A DNA stretch of 64,000 nucleotides, taken from contig NW_008805102.1 in the NCBI RefSeq assembly GCF_000004825.1, positions 1 through 64,000 on the forward strand, given 5' to 3'. Under the pieces are notes generated by a model. That model saw nothing but the letters and a program-made list of their open reading frames with translations. It was not told the DNA's origin and did not search any database. Below, piece by piece: positions 24,201 to 36,086 of the stretch. The stretch is from Heterostelium album PN500. Taxonomy: Eukaryota > Evosea > Eumycetozoa > Acytosteliales > Acytosteliaceae. Each line of letters begins with the position of its first letter. Positions within the stretch are counted from its first letter, which is position 1. A program made the translations under genes and the position numbers.

Positions 24201-27200
24201 AATCATTGCCAGGTTTGATTTCAGAGCTAATACATCTCAAATCGCTCAATTTGAAAGAGAACCAGATTCAAAAGATACCAAATTCACTATCGTCTCTAGT
24301 TCAACTTCAATATTTGAATATATCAAACAATCAAATTCAATCGATTGATTCTATTGTTGTTATTACATCGCTCGAAGAGTTTATTGCCGACAACAATCGT
24401 ATCACTGAAATACCATTGACAATATCTAGAATGACACAGTTAAAGTCGCTTTCCCTCCAATATAACCAAATCAAAGAGCTACCAGACGAGCTTACACAGC
24501 TAAAAAAGTTGATATGTCTTAGACTTGCACACAACAATATTGGTTGGCTTCCACCTACTATCAGCTCACTAGAGTCACTGGAAACATTCCTGATTCCACA
24601 CAATCAACTTGAGAATCTACCACAGTCACTCGCCATGATGAATACTATCACCAACTTGGATATCGAGGGTAACAAGCTGAAGAGTATGTCTGGAAGGCTA
24701 TTGGATCAATCCGGAGGTGGTAGTGGTAGTGGTGGTGGAAGTACAGCAAATAGTGCACAATCTGTTGCCGATGTAACAACGATTCTCTCACAGATGAAAG
24801 AGTATATCGAGAGTATACAACCGTGTTTGCGTGCCAAAATGATATTCCTTGGTTCCAATCGAGGTGGTCGTTCATCTTTGTGCTTCCAATTGTTCTACCA
24901 GCGTAAAGCAACAAAGGTAGTGGCAGACCTCAACAAGCTTGCAGTGGACATCGATCAGATACCAATCTATGTAAATTCACCACCGTTTGCCAAGTTTGAA
25001 ACGGTTGATGGCACTGCAACAATGGTAGATCTCAGAGTATGGGAGTTTTCTGGCAATCGATGTTTCTGGCCAATACAATCACACTTTTTCACAGAGAAGA
25101 CAATCTATGTCATTCAATTCAACTTTATCAACGATATTAACGTTGACAATGAAGTGCTAGACTATTGGTTAGATATTGTTTCACACCGATATTCAAACTG
25201 TAAGATATTTGCAATCGGTATAATTCCGGAAACCAATCAAAACGAACAAAACTATCATCAATGGTTACATAGTTGGAAACAACTAAATAAGAATAAATGT
25301 AAGCTGTGAAAGTTATACTTAATATTATTAATACCAAAAACTAACAAAACTATTATTAGTATATGTAAATAGACAAATAGAATTTATATTTTTAAAGTTA
25401 TCAGATACAGATTATCTTGATACTTTAAAAGATAAATTGGTAAATAGTTTACCAAGTGCTACTATGGTTAATGAGATGATACCATCACCTTTTGTTTTGC
25501 TAGAAAAGTATTTGATCGAGAGAAAGTATTCACGTCCTTTGATGACAATGGATGATATCGTAGAGATGGCAGCTATCTATAACATCAGAGGAAGATCAAA
25601 GATTGGAATGCTTCTAAAGTACTTGGAAAACACTGGTTCCATTTTGAACTTTGCAAATACACCGGACACTCAGTTGTCAGACCTCTTCATAACCAATACA
25701 CAATGGTTATTACATTCGTTTTCATCATTGGTATTACAAGCATTGCCAACACACGGGTTGCTTAAGATATCAGAACTACCGCCGTTGCCTCTAGCTGGAA
25801 ACAGTTTAAATAGTAGTGGAAGCAGTGGTACGATCGTAGGTGGATTGAGTATTCGCGAATTCCTCAACCTAGCGTATCGATTCAATTTAATATCATTTGT
25901 AAAGTCAATCGAGAATGCTTGTCCTATTCCTCAGCCTTCTGGTGTTACTCATCAAGTTATGAATGATTATCAGACTATACTTGTAAACAACTGTAACATA
26001 TCAACAGATACAACAACATTGTCATCACCATCTATACCGTCATCTGGAACAGAGTTTAGTGAATGGTTATCACTACATTCCAATCGCTATGATAATGACT
26101 TTACAAAGATACAACGTGTATTCAAATTCTCAGCGACACTTCCAACAGTTGTCTATTCAATAATCTCACAAAGAATAGCACAGTTTGCAAAGATGAATCA
26201 AGAGTATCCAACCAAGTTGACTACTTACACATCGATTCAAGACTACAACCAATCACCTAATCACACACCAATAGAGTCTGTTCGTTTGATGTTTGAACAG
26301 TCATCAGATTCCACACTAAACATCACAGTGGTTGGCCCGCTTAATAGGTTCTACGTCATACAAGATCTACTATACAAAGCGATAAGAGTGATCGAATCAC
26401 AGTTAAAGTATCGATTCCAATTGAATAGATACCAGATTCTTGTACCTTGTCCACACTGCACAATGAAAGACAACTACAGTTACTACAACCTCGAACAATT
26501 GGAACTAGCATTTGTCAATGGTTTGAAAGATGCAATCTGTCCGAATGATCATACAACACTGGTTCCTATCACCGATATTTCTTCGGATATTGCACTTACA
26601 CATTGCACTATCAACAAGATAATGGATCACTCTTCTATTATCTATGATAATGAGCTTGCAAGAGGTGGTTTCGGTATTGTCTATAAAGGTCGTTACAACA
26701 ACAAAGTAGTTGCAATCAAACGATTGATCAATATGGATATCAACAGTAATAACAACAGCAATGGAAGTGGTAGCTACACAACCAATAGTAGTAGTTCACT
26801 AGATGCTTTGTTGACATCTTCAGCTACAACCTCTAGTAGTACAACCGTTGAATACGATCAACTAAGACCAGAAGATAATATGGATGTAATACTTTGCTTC
26901 CGTGACTTTAGAAGAGAGTTGTACACATTCGAGTATCTTGCCAATTGTAACCGTACTTTGAAAGTAGTTGGATTGGTACTATCCCCTCTCTGTCTAGTAA
27001 CGGAATTCATTCACCATGGTGATCTTGAACAATTCATTCAAAAGAACAGACCACTCTCTTACCCACTCTCTTTGAGAATCGCTCTTGACATTGCACATGG
27101 AGTCAACGAGTTACATCTCCAATCACCACCGCTACATCACAACGACCTTAAACCACCCAATCTTTTATTGAAATACAGTCTTTCAAATATATTAGAGAAT

Positions 27201-27917
27201 AGCTATAGTAGTAAAGATCATAAAGATATAAAAGAGTACAACAAAAAGATAATGAGTGAATTAATGGAGAACACTGACTCATTGGTATCGATTGCAGACT
27301 TGGGTACTGTTAGAGATACTTATAGTTCACGTTTAGATGGAAGATTGGTAGATAATCCTATCTATTTGGCACCAGAGATCATGAGAAATCAATGGTTCTA
27401 CAATCAATCGGTCGATGTCTATAGTTTCGGTGTTATTTTATTCGAGATGATATCGACCGTTGGTTTCTTCTCGGGAGAATCATTCTTTGGCAATGTCGAA
27501 CAAAGTGTCTGCAAGGGATCAAGACCAGCTATACCAACAACATGCAACCCATCGTACAAACGACTGATCAACCAATGTTGGCAACAAGATCATACGCAAC
27601 GACCCACATTCCAACAAATCATTGATTCTCTTCAAGAGATGGTTAACATGGTTTTGTTATCTTCCAATTCATTTACATCATTATCAATCTCAAATGATTT
27701 AAATACATTTGATTTAAATGATAATAATAACAGTAATAATAATAATAATAATAGTAGTCTAAACAATCAAAGTATTAATGGTAATAATCAAAATTTAAAT
27801 AATAGTTTCAATAATGAATCACAACAACAACAACAACAACAACTTTGGAAAGGAGCTGCTAAAATCAACACAAAGTTAAGAATATCACCATATCTAAAGA
27901 GTCATGCTGAAAATTAA
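21229..27917 (+). CDS. Roco protein: RhoGAP-myotubularin-LRR-Roc-COR-kinase
   Basis: Exons 21229-23804, 23874-25298 and 25405-27917, about 2,170 codons. Domains in order: RhoGAP-like (lacks a clear Arg finger), GRAM/PH-like, then myotubularin phosphatase with SSGHDCEE where active enzymes have CSxGxDR, so it is a dead phosphatase. Next are about 11 leucine-rich repeats, then a Roc GTPase with a weak P-loop (GSNRGGRSS, Lys replaced by Arg) and WEFSG in place of DFxG. COR follows. The kinase has ARGGFGIVYKG, VAIK, HNDLKPPN (HRD to HND) and DLG for DFG. D. discoideum Roco proteins (pats1, roco9 type) share this layout. Two oddities: the ATG at 21229 is one base out of frame with the body at an A7 run (21249-21255), and an in-frame TAA lies at 23555-23557. 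These may be assembly errors, an unrecognised intron, or true lesions. Confidence 0.85.
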
Positions 27918-29017
27918 ATAAAAAAAGATAATATTTATAAACTAAATAATCAATTAATATAACATGTTCAAAGAATTAATTGCCACCAATTTAATGCATG
28001 ACTGATTTGTTGAATTGAACTGATCGCAAGGTATAAGTATAGATTTGATTGATAAAGAATAAGTTGTGTTATATAATGTTGAATATATTGTTCCAAATTT
28101 ACACCAGTACGGACGAATTTGTAATGTAGTTGAGCTTCCATTTCTCGTTTGACATAGGGCGAGGACTTGACACCCTTCATACCCAAAGTGTCCAGGACCT
28201 CTACCATAATCTATAGATTATAAAAAATTTGATTAATATTGAATCTATAATAAATTTCTCTGTGTATATTTAGTCTGTGTATCCTTATTATAGAAAATTG
28301 ATTTTTTTTTGCGGCAGTTTTTACATATCGTTTGCCATAACCGATCCTTATCGACAAATACTTTCTCTTTATAGTAGTTGTTGATAGTTCTACAATGCTT
28401 GCAATGCCATTTTGATCCTAAAATGTAGAAAATAAATTAATAATTTTTTTGATTTTTAATCTATTTTTTAATTAATAAAACAAGTTCTTAAGTTTTTCGA
28501 ATTTGGAGGTGGTATCACATGAAAGTTAATTGGAGATTTCTGGTGGCAAAGAGAATGTTGGTGGATAACCTTGTGTTTGAACCAACTCTATGACGTGAAA
28601 TTCACCGACCATTTCTTCCAAATCAAGCTCTGTAAGTAGATTCTCTTTCGCCCATTGAGCGATTCTTATTCCAGTGGTGTGGAATTAGGCATACGGTAGA
28701 ATTGGAACCAATAATTTAATTAATTTGATCACTGGTTTGTTGAATTTAATAGTTTATTCAGGAAATTTTTAACCACGTTTTGAATTTATTTTTTTCAAAA
28801 AAAAAAAAAAAAAAATTTAGAGAAAAATCAAATGCTCATTTAACTTTGCAAGAACATATATTAATTGTATATTTATTTAAAAAGACTCTTATCATATATG
28901 TTATATTATTGTTACAGCAACTGAAGTTTATTTATTAAAAGTAGTAACATAACGAAGATAGAATATCATTACCAATATTTAGAGATAGATTTCATTAAAT
29001 AAATAACATAAAAAAGA
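27918..29017 (-). pseudogene. Possible remnant of a small multi-exon gene
   Basis: Minus-strand islands of ordinary coding composition lie at about 28700-28545, 28420-28290 (with C-x2-C pairs, WHCKHC and TICKNC, like a zinc ribbon) and 28210-27930. Good acceptor sites precede the last two (ATTTTAG, CTATAG), but donors and frames do not join convincingly, and the last island is open in two frames. It could be a broken gene or an exon set I cannot resolve. The protein was not recognised. The remainder, up to 29017, is AT-rich with an A/T run at 28796-28816. Confidence 0.35.
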
Positions 29018-29779
29018 ATGGTTAGTAGTAAATCTATTGAAATAAGATGAGATAGCATTGAATTGATAGATAGATAGATTTGAATATATATCGTTTTTAG
29101 AATGATTTTTGATTAACATAAACTATATTATAATCAAATTGTATTATATTTTATTATATATCATTATCATTTTTAGTTTCACTTTTTATTGTTGCTAAGT
29201 AGACAAGGAAAGACAAGATTGACAAAATGGTACTCACCATACACCAACAAAGAAAAATCAAGATTCACAAGAGAGATCAGTAACATGGTATTGAGCAGAC
29301 CACCAAAGCTTTGCAACTTTTTAGAATGGAAAGAATACAAGATCATCTTTAAGCGTTATGCCAGTTTGTTTTTCGTTGTTTGTGTCGATCGTTCTGATAA
29401 TGAACTCATCGTATTAGAGATCATTCATCATTTTGTAGAGATTTTAGATCGTTATTTTGGAAATGTAATGTATCATAAACAATCATTCATATTCATTTCT
29501 TTAATCAGTATAGATATACATTATATAATCAATCAATCAATAACAATAACAAACAAACAAACAATAGCTTAGTTACATTATTCTAACATTAACAATTATT
29601 GAATATTTTAGGTGTGTGAATTAGATTTGATTTTCAACTTCCATAAAGCCTATTATATTTTAGATGAATTGATTATGGCAGGTGAACTTCAAGAGACTAG
29701 CAAGAAGACTGTTTTAAGAATTATGGCACAGCAAGATGCTCAACAAGAGAATCCAAGTGAACACAAAGTTGATCTATAA
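29018..29779 (+). CDS. ap1s1: AP-1 clathrin adaptor sigma subunit
   Basis: Sequence from 29177 gives [21 protein letters not shown], the start of sigma adaptins. Exons 29177-29464 and 29612-29779 join to give [22 protein letters not shown], the AP-1 sigma signature. The only suitable start is an ATG at 29018-29020, directly followed by a GTTAGT donor, so an intron of 156 bp would sit between the Met codon and codon 2. The product is 152 residues, near the usual 155-160. AP-1 sigma is the small subunit of the trans-Golgi/endosome adaptor complex and helps recognise dileucine signals. Family assignment is sure; the one-codon first exon is inference. Confidence 0.93.
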
Positions 29780-29817
29780 ATATACTATATATCAATTTTT
29801 AAATAAATATTAACTTT

Positions 29818-29852
<35 letters not shown>

Positions 29853-30537
29853 CAATTAATAATCATTATAGTTTATTATAATAAATCAATCATTAATCTT
29901 AAAGATTTTCAATACTATAAGAGAGACCTGATAATTAATTAAACTGTATATAGAAAATTGTCATTATAAATGATAATAGTTAAATCATTTTAAAAACATT
30001 CATTTTTAAAACTTTATCAAATCTATTACATGATCTAATAAAATAATCTTAGTTGAATCAAATAAAAAAATATTTATGATAACAAATAATCAATTAAATG
30101 AATTATCAAAAGATTTTATCAATAAAATATTGTTATTTTTTTGTGGTTGAAATTTTTAATCAATGAAATGACAATGAAAAACAATAAAATGAAAACAGAT
30201 ATCTGTTTTTCTGAAATTTTTTGTTTATTTACACACACTCACATTCCCAAAAAAGTTAATTAAATTTTGGGTATGGACAATATGACTTGTTTTAGATAAA
30301 CAATGGTTTTATAATTTTAATGATAAATATATACAAAAATAATTGAAATATAATCATTTTTCTATTCTAATTAAAATTTTATTTATTTATTAAATTTGTT
30401 TTTTTAAAATCAATTATTTTTTAATAGTTTGATTTGTTATATAAAATATCTTTATCTTTTTTATAATACTTTATTAAGCATATACTTATATATATTTAGT
30501 TTATTTATTTAAATAGTTTGTTTTTTATTTAAAAATA
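29780..30537. other. Intergenic
   Basis: AT-rich, with an AAT microsatellite at 29820-29850 just after the AP-1 sigma stop. No gene was recognised. The distal part serves as the 5' region of the phospholipase gene. Confidence 0.65.
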
Positions 30538-32572
30538 ATGGTTGGAGACGAATTTTTAATTGATGGCATTGGTTCAAATGAAAATGATAGAATATTAAAT
30601 AATAATAATATTAATATTAATATTAATGATAATAGTAGTAATAACACCAATAGTATTGAAAATGAAGTTAATAATATATTAAAAAATGATGATGATAATA
30701 ATAACAACAGTTTTGATGATAATAATAATAATAATAATAACAGTGATAATGATAACTTTGAATTAAAAGAAATACAATCATTGGAAAATAGTTATGATGA
30801 TTTAGAGACATCATATGATATAGACCCTGTATTGAAAAAGAATATACTGGAAGCTGATTTGAAAGAAATGGAAAAGGATTCAAATCAAACTCCAATGGTA
30901 GATCATTTAGTATTCATTGTACATGGTGTTGGAAATCAGCTATCCGAAAGTAAAATTGCTACTCTAGAACAAAATGGTATGATACAATAAAAAATAAAGT
31001 TAAAAAATAAATTCAATCAATTTATTAATGAAACAACTTTCTTTATAAAATAATATAGTTAACTTATTGAAAAAGAATTTCAATATAATCTCTCAAAAAG
31101 TTGCAACAACAGGAAGACAAATTAATGTAGAATTCAAAATGATTGAATGGCATTCAAAAATTAGAAAAGATAATTTAGATAAGTATGTTACATTATAAAA
31201 CTTATAAAATTAAACACAATTATTTATTATTTGTTTTTCTATTCAAAGTGATTTAGAAAAGATATCACCAAATTCAATTGAAAAGATAAGAGGATTTGTA
31301 AATGAAACGATCTTTGATATTATGTTGTATATGACACCAGAGTTTCATAATGAAATTATGAAGGAAGTTAGCGGTCAGATAAATAGTACCTATCAGAACT
31401 TTATGAATCATCACCCAAAGTTTAGAGGTTTAGTATCGATATTTGCACATTCACTGGGTTCTGTCATTGTTTTCGATCTGCTTTCAAAGAAACATGTCAA
31501 TTTCAAGATTGAAAATGTATTTGCAGTTGGATCACCACTTGGATTGTTCCTCCGACTGAATGGACATCAACTTGGTAAGCTGGATATTGAGAAGGTCATT
31601 CCACAGTGTTCACATTGGCATAATATATTCTCACCGACCGATCCTGTAGCCTATAGAATCGAACCCTACATCGATGAACGGTATCTACAGTTGAAACCGC
31701 TATTGATTGATATCCCCGATCCAGTTGTCGAAAAGAAGAACAATCTATTCAATTCATACAAGGAGAAGTTAGGTGGATTTTTTGGAAGATCAAAGACAAC
31801 GACAGCAAACTCTACTTCTCCGCCCAATGGTAGTACAACTGTTACCGCCTCAACTACTAGTAGCGCCACTGCTGTAGCTACCAATGGTAAAACAATAACA
31901 ACCACTACTACAACCACTACTACAGCAACAGAAACATCAATGGCATCACTATCTACTTCACTGGAAAGTAACAACTCTGACAAATCTTCTGAATCTTCGC
32001 CACCTATAAGATTGGAAATGGAAATGGAAATGTCATCAATAACAACTACCAACTCTAAAAACAGCAACAACAAAGATGTAGAATGCTCTACCGAATCATT
32101 GCTGACTTCAGCATTGAACAAATCACATCCATTGGAATCTACACCAACTAAACTATCACCAAAGATGGCCACTGAAGATTGCAATATTTTAAACGGCATA
32201 GCAAATCAGACAACAGATAACAGCATTAGTAACGATCTAAAACCAAATAATAACAATAATAACGGTCAACCAAAAGAGTTTATAAATAGTAATCCAAAGA
32301 GATTCGATTATATATTGGAAGAAGGTTCAAATATCTGGAGAAATGGTATTCCTAGTTATTTTATTTCGATTATATCACATATCTGCTATTGGGATTCAAA
32401 GATTGTTGCAAAGTTCCTCGTTAAATCTCTCACCTATAAATGGACAAAGATAGCAGAACTCACCACAAAACAAAGACAATCTACACTCGACATCAATGCA
32501 CTCGTTCAAGACAACAAAGATAGCAATACACCAATAATAGGATTCAATAGAATAAGTAGATCAACCACAAAT

Positions 32573-32632
<60 letters not shown>

Positions 32633-32713
32633 AGCAACAACAATACCTTACCAATGTCAGCTTCACTACCAATAGATATAAGGCATTCAAAAGAGATTAA
32701 TTATTCTTTATAA
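30538..32713 (+). CDS. DDHD-domain phospholipase (PA-PLA1 family)
   Basis: Three exons: 30538-30976, 31059-31182 and 31249-32713; 675 residues. After an Asn-rich N-terminus, LVFIVHGVGNQL marks the start of the lipase fold. The nucleophile motif is FAHSLGSVIVFDLLS with Ser at residue 256; the first Gly of the usual GxSxG is Ala here. The DDHD part starts with FAVGSPLGLFLRLNG and has HNIFSPTDPVAYRIEPY. After a long Ser/Thr/Asn insertion, the end is FDYILEEGS...YFISIISHICYWDSKIVAKFLV, which supplies the final Asp and His. Family members hydrolyse phosphatidic acid at sn-1 or bind phosphoinositides in the early secretory pathway. The domain is split by about 180 low-complexity residues, as is common in dictyostelids. 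Confidence 0.9.
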
Positions 32714-32866
32714 AAAATAAAATAAAAAACAAAAAAATTACACAATTATTTTATAATAATAAAAAGGAGGGAAAACTTTTACAAATGAGACTCAAAAAAA
32801 AAAAAAAAAGAAAATAATTATATTTAGAACTGTTATAAGCATTATATATTACATATTTAAAATAAA

Positions 32867-33100
32867 ATGATATCAAGAAAAGCAACTAGAATTGAATTAA
32901 ATATTGAAGATATAGAAGAGTATGAACAATTAAAGAGAGAACAAACACAAGAATATAATCAAATGCTAAGAATGAATGCTCAAACCACACCTAAAGAAGG
33001 AATGAACATTGAAAAGAAGCTACCTCTCGTTAATACCTCCAATCCTTCAAACACTAATACTAAATCGCCTTCGACTGCTCAACGTATTGGATTTGATTAG
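32867..33100 (+). CDS. cdc26: Anaphase-promoting complex subunit Cdc26
   Basis: A single-exon 77-residue protein. The N-terminus MISRKATRIELNIEDIEEYE closely follows the conserved Cdc26/APC12 pattern M-x-R-R-K-P-T-R-L-E-L-x2-D-D-I-E-E-F/Y, which in other species threads through the TPR superhelix of Apc6/Cdc16 and stabilises it. The rest is a short helix and a Ser/Thr/Asn tail ending RIGFD, similar to the RIGY ending in animals. Such short subunits are often missed by gene finders. Its start lies 153 bases after the phospholipase stop, so both genes probably have their own promoters. Confidence 0.88.
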   Translation: MISRKATRIELNIEDIEEYEQLKREQTQEYNQMLRMNAQTTPKEGMNIEKKLPLVNTSNPSNTNTKSPSTAQRIGFD

Positions 33101-33568
33101 GATTTAATAACTTTATAGAATCAACCAGCCACTCAATAGCTTTTTTGGTAATTCAACAAACATAGCACATGATCAGTCATTCACTTGATGGAAACATCTT
33201 AACTCACAGAAACAGAAACAGAATTGTTCAATTTTTTGAACTTTTGTTGTATCAAAAAAGCTAAAAGATTAAGTCTTCTTTAGAAATTTAAATAAACAAA
33301 TAAAAAAAATTTTTTTTTTTGCCAAGACATTCTTTTGTCATTCATTCCGTTCTCAGAAAAAGAACAATAAGCTGTTGGATTTTTCAAATGATTTATTTTT
33401 TTTAATTTTGCATCATTTTTAATTTTTTTTGTTTATCTTTTAAAGAAGTTATCATCAATCAATTAATTTAACATAATTATACTACTACTTTAAGACTTCT
33501 TTGTATATATATTTTTATTTTTATTGCATTTTTATTTTATTTTTTTCTTTATCATATTATAACAAGAC
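33101..33568. other. Intergenic
   Basis: AT-rich with T runs (33306-33320). No gene was recognised. It includes the leader of the small gene at 33569. Confidence 0.6.
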
Positions 33569-33871
33569 ATGGAACATTTTATTAAATCATTTACAAAAAC
33601 AATCTACAATACAAGATTGACCATTTTTCAAACCAAAAGATTGGTCAGTCATACATTTTTTAAGTTGTTCAATAAAAATAATGTAAATTTAAATAGTAGA
33701 AATGTCTATCTTCAAAACAGACAGAACGTCATCAACAACAACAACAACAATAATAGAATAAGAAATAATAATAATCAGAGTAACAGTTTGAATGATGCAG
33801 CTTCTATTTTCTATCGAACAACTACATTAGATACAGCAATGGATAGATTGGATGATCATAACAGAAAATAA
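33569..33871 (+). CDS. Small Asn-rich protein of unknown function
   Basis: A 100-residue frame beginning MEHFIKSFTKTIYNTRLTIF, basic and amphipathic for the first 35 residues, then Asn-rich, with the ordered end AASIFYRTTTLDTAMDRLDDHNRK. The basic N-terminus without acidic residues before residue 40 could be a mitochondrial targeting sequence, but this is inference. A decayed duplicate of the gene from about codon 22 to beyond the stop lies at 34608-34910. Partial conservation of its C-terminal part suggests the frame was once translated. No family was recognised. Confidence 0.6.
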   Translation: MEHFIKSFTKTIYNTRLTIFQTKRLVSHTFFKLFNKNNVNLNSRNVYLQNRQNVINNNNNNNRIRNNNNQSNSLNDAASIFYRTTTLDTAMDRLDDHNRK

Positions 33872-34115
33872 ACAACAAACAACACAACAGTGCAGTAGTT
33901 TTAACATTATTTCAAAATAAAACTACACAAACCCCATGTAAATTAATAAAATATAAACAATAAACCAATTTTGTATAAATATTAAAAATCTGAAGTCTAT
34001 TTATTTTTGAAGTAAATTTGATACATTTAATTAAAATGATGAAGGTGGACTCAAATACACTTTTATGTACTGTTAAAGGATTCTTAATACTTTATTTTTA
34101 TTATACCGAGAGTGT

Positions 34116-34456
34116 AAAGGCTGCTTAGAAATGGAGCTGCCAAAGTAATTTTGAATATCTCCTCCGACTTGGGTTCGTTGGATCTATTGAACTACACTGA
34201 CTACAAGTTTTCACAGATCAACTCACTCTCCTACAATAGTAGCAAGACTGCTCTCAATGCATTCACTGTTATGTTGGCAAAGGAGTTGGCTGCCGATGGA
34301 TTCAAAGTTCATTCAGTTGCACCGGGATTCGTAAAAACACCAATGAATAACTTTACAGGTGAACTCGAACCTGAAGTTGCTGACAACATTATCTATGAAG
34401 CTGCGATCAAAGACAATGATACTGGTAGATTCTTGGGTTCATCATTTATTTTGTAA
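34116..34456 (+). pseudogene. C-terminal half of a short-chain dehydrogenase (SDR)
   Basis: An open stretch from about 34123 reads LLRNGAAKVILNISSDLGSL, then YNSSKTALNAFTVMLAKEL (the YxxxK active-site helix) and VHSVAPGFVKTPMNNF, ending GSSFIL. This is the second half of a classical SDR with Ser, Tyr and Lys present. The Rossmann GxxxGxG half is absent, and the bases before 34116 only faintly recall SDR sequence in shifted frames. I see no splice site that would link it to a 5' part. It sits between the two copies of the 33.6-kb gene segment. It is most likely a truncated pseudogene. Confidence 0.75.
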
Positions 34457-34607
34457 TTTCATTTCTATTTTAATAACTATTTCTTAATACAAAATATTCA
34501 TAATAACTTGTTTTATCTTTCAATTTACTACAATGTAAATAGTTGTCGATTTAAAATATCCTTTTCTGTTTATTGGAGTTAAATAACTAAACACGTTAGA
34601 AAATTTT

Positions 34608-34910
34608 AAAGATTGGTCATACATTTTTTAAGTTGTTCAATAAAATAATATAAATTTAAATAGTAAAATGTCTATCTTCAAAACAAACAGAACAACAATA
34701 GAATAAGATATGATAATAGTAATCAAGTAACAGTTTTAATGATACAGCTACTATTTTCTATCGAACAACTACATTTGATACTGCAATGAATAGATTGGAT
34801 GATCATAATAGAAAATAAACAACAAGCATTGTTTCAAACAAACTAAATCCATGTAAATTAATAATTAAAATATAAATAAAAAACCGTTTATAAGAAATAT
34901 TAAAAATGAG
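34608..34910 (+). pseudogene. Decayed duplicate of the 33.6-kb small gene
   Basis: It matches 33640-33995, from the codons for GRLVSHTFFKLFNK-like sequence through the stop codon and about 100 bases of 3' flank (CCATGTAAATTAATA, AAATATTAAAAAT). Small indels break the frame and the 5' part is missing. The two copies are direct repeats separated by about 600 bp holding the SDR fragment. Confidence 0.85.
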
Positions 34911-35015
34911 AAAGTAAATATATTTTTTTTAATTAGATCTAAAATATTATTTTAATATCATATTATTTTGAAAAAAAAAAAAAAAGAAATATTAATATTA
35001 ATATAAAATATAAAA

Positions 35016-35630
35016 ATGTCAGCTTTATTACTTATAGATGTTCAATATGATTTTATGAAAGGTGGAAGTCTGCAGGTTGACAATGCAGAGGAGATCCTCG
35101 AACCAATCAACAAGTTGAGAAACAATCGACAGTTTGATTTGGTGGTGTTGTCTAAAGATTGGCATCCACAAGATCATGTGTCGTTCGCTTCGAATAACCC
35201 TGGCACCAAACTGTTTGAAAGTATTGCATATCACTCTGGCACTCAGGTAATGTGGCCTGACCACTGTGTACAAGGCACGCATGGATCCGACATCAATTCA
35301 TCATTACACTGCGAGTCAACCGATGTAATAGTTCTCAAAGGTCAGAACAAACAGATCGATAGTTACTCTGCGTTCTACGACAACGACCACAAGAATAAAA
35401 CGGAACTCGATGATGTGCTCAAGTCGAAAAACATCAAAGAAGTCTATGTTTGTGGACTAGCCACTGACTATTGTGTTTCCTACACTGCACTGGATGCCGT
35501 CTCGGCAGGATACAAAACCTACTTCCTCGAGGATGCAAGTCGTGGTGTTGCACCAGACACTACACAGTCACAGATTGAAAATATGAAACAACACAATGTA
35601 ATCATCAGTAAAACAACCGATTTATATTGA
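35016..35630 (+). CDS. Nicotinamidase (isochorismatase-like hydrolase)
   Basis: A single exon of 204 residues in the cysteine hydrolase fold. The catalytic triad is visible: Asp8 in LLIDVQYDF, Lys108 in VIVLKGQNK and Cys153 in GLATDYCVSYTALDA. The metal site is carried by KDWHPQDHVSF, and WPDHCVQGTHG is typical of PncA-type nicotinamidases, as is the length. The enzyme converts nicotinamide to nicotinate for NAD salvage. Related isochorismatases lack the DxHxxxH-type metal site, so nicotinamidase is preferred. The start ATG follows an A-rich leader. Neighbours on both sides are unrelated. Confidence 0.93.
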   Translation: MSALLLIDVQYDFMKGGSLQVDNAEEILEPINKLRNNRQFDLVVLSKDWHPQDHVSFASNNPGTKLFESIAYHSGTQVMWPDHCVQGTHGSDINSSLHCESTDVIVLKGQNKQIDSYSAFYDNDHKNKTELDDVLKSKNIKEVYVCGLATDYCVSYTALDAVSAGYKTYFLEDASRGVAPDTTQSQIENMKQHNVIISKTTDLY

Positions 35631-36086
35631 AAATAAGATATTTAACACATACCAATAAAAGTAGTAGTTGAATTTGTACATAAAGTTACTAAAATCATAA
35701 ACAAACTAAAGAATTTATTTGAAAATAATTATTTTTTTATTTGTTTAGGTTTTGTTTCTGTGGGATTGCTAATTGGTTTCTATCTCAAGTATTAGTTGAC
35801 TGGTTGACCAATATATTCAAAACATAACACACTATGGTGATTGAGAGTGATGAGCAAGGTTGGAGTATTCAGTTGTTCTTTCAATGATTCTCTGGTTCGA
35901 GTTCTATAGAACCAATTCTTAATTATAAATAAAATATTAATTGATTTTCTTTTGATAACAAAAATTGAATTTTTGAATTCAAAAAATTTAAAAAAAAACG
36001 AACGAAAGTGTTGCGCTCAAAGATAAATTATTTGAATAATTGAATTATTATTATTATTCTATTAATATTTAATCAAAGAATTAAAG
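35631..36086. other. Intergenic
   Basis: AT-rich. After a TTTGTTTAG at about 35740-35748 a short frame encodes a hydrophobic GFVSVGLLIGFYLKY ending in a stop. It looks like the last exon of a tail-anchored protein, but no upstream exon was found. Otherwise nothing was recognised. Confidence 0.45.
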
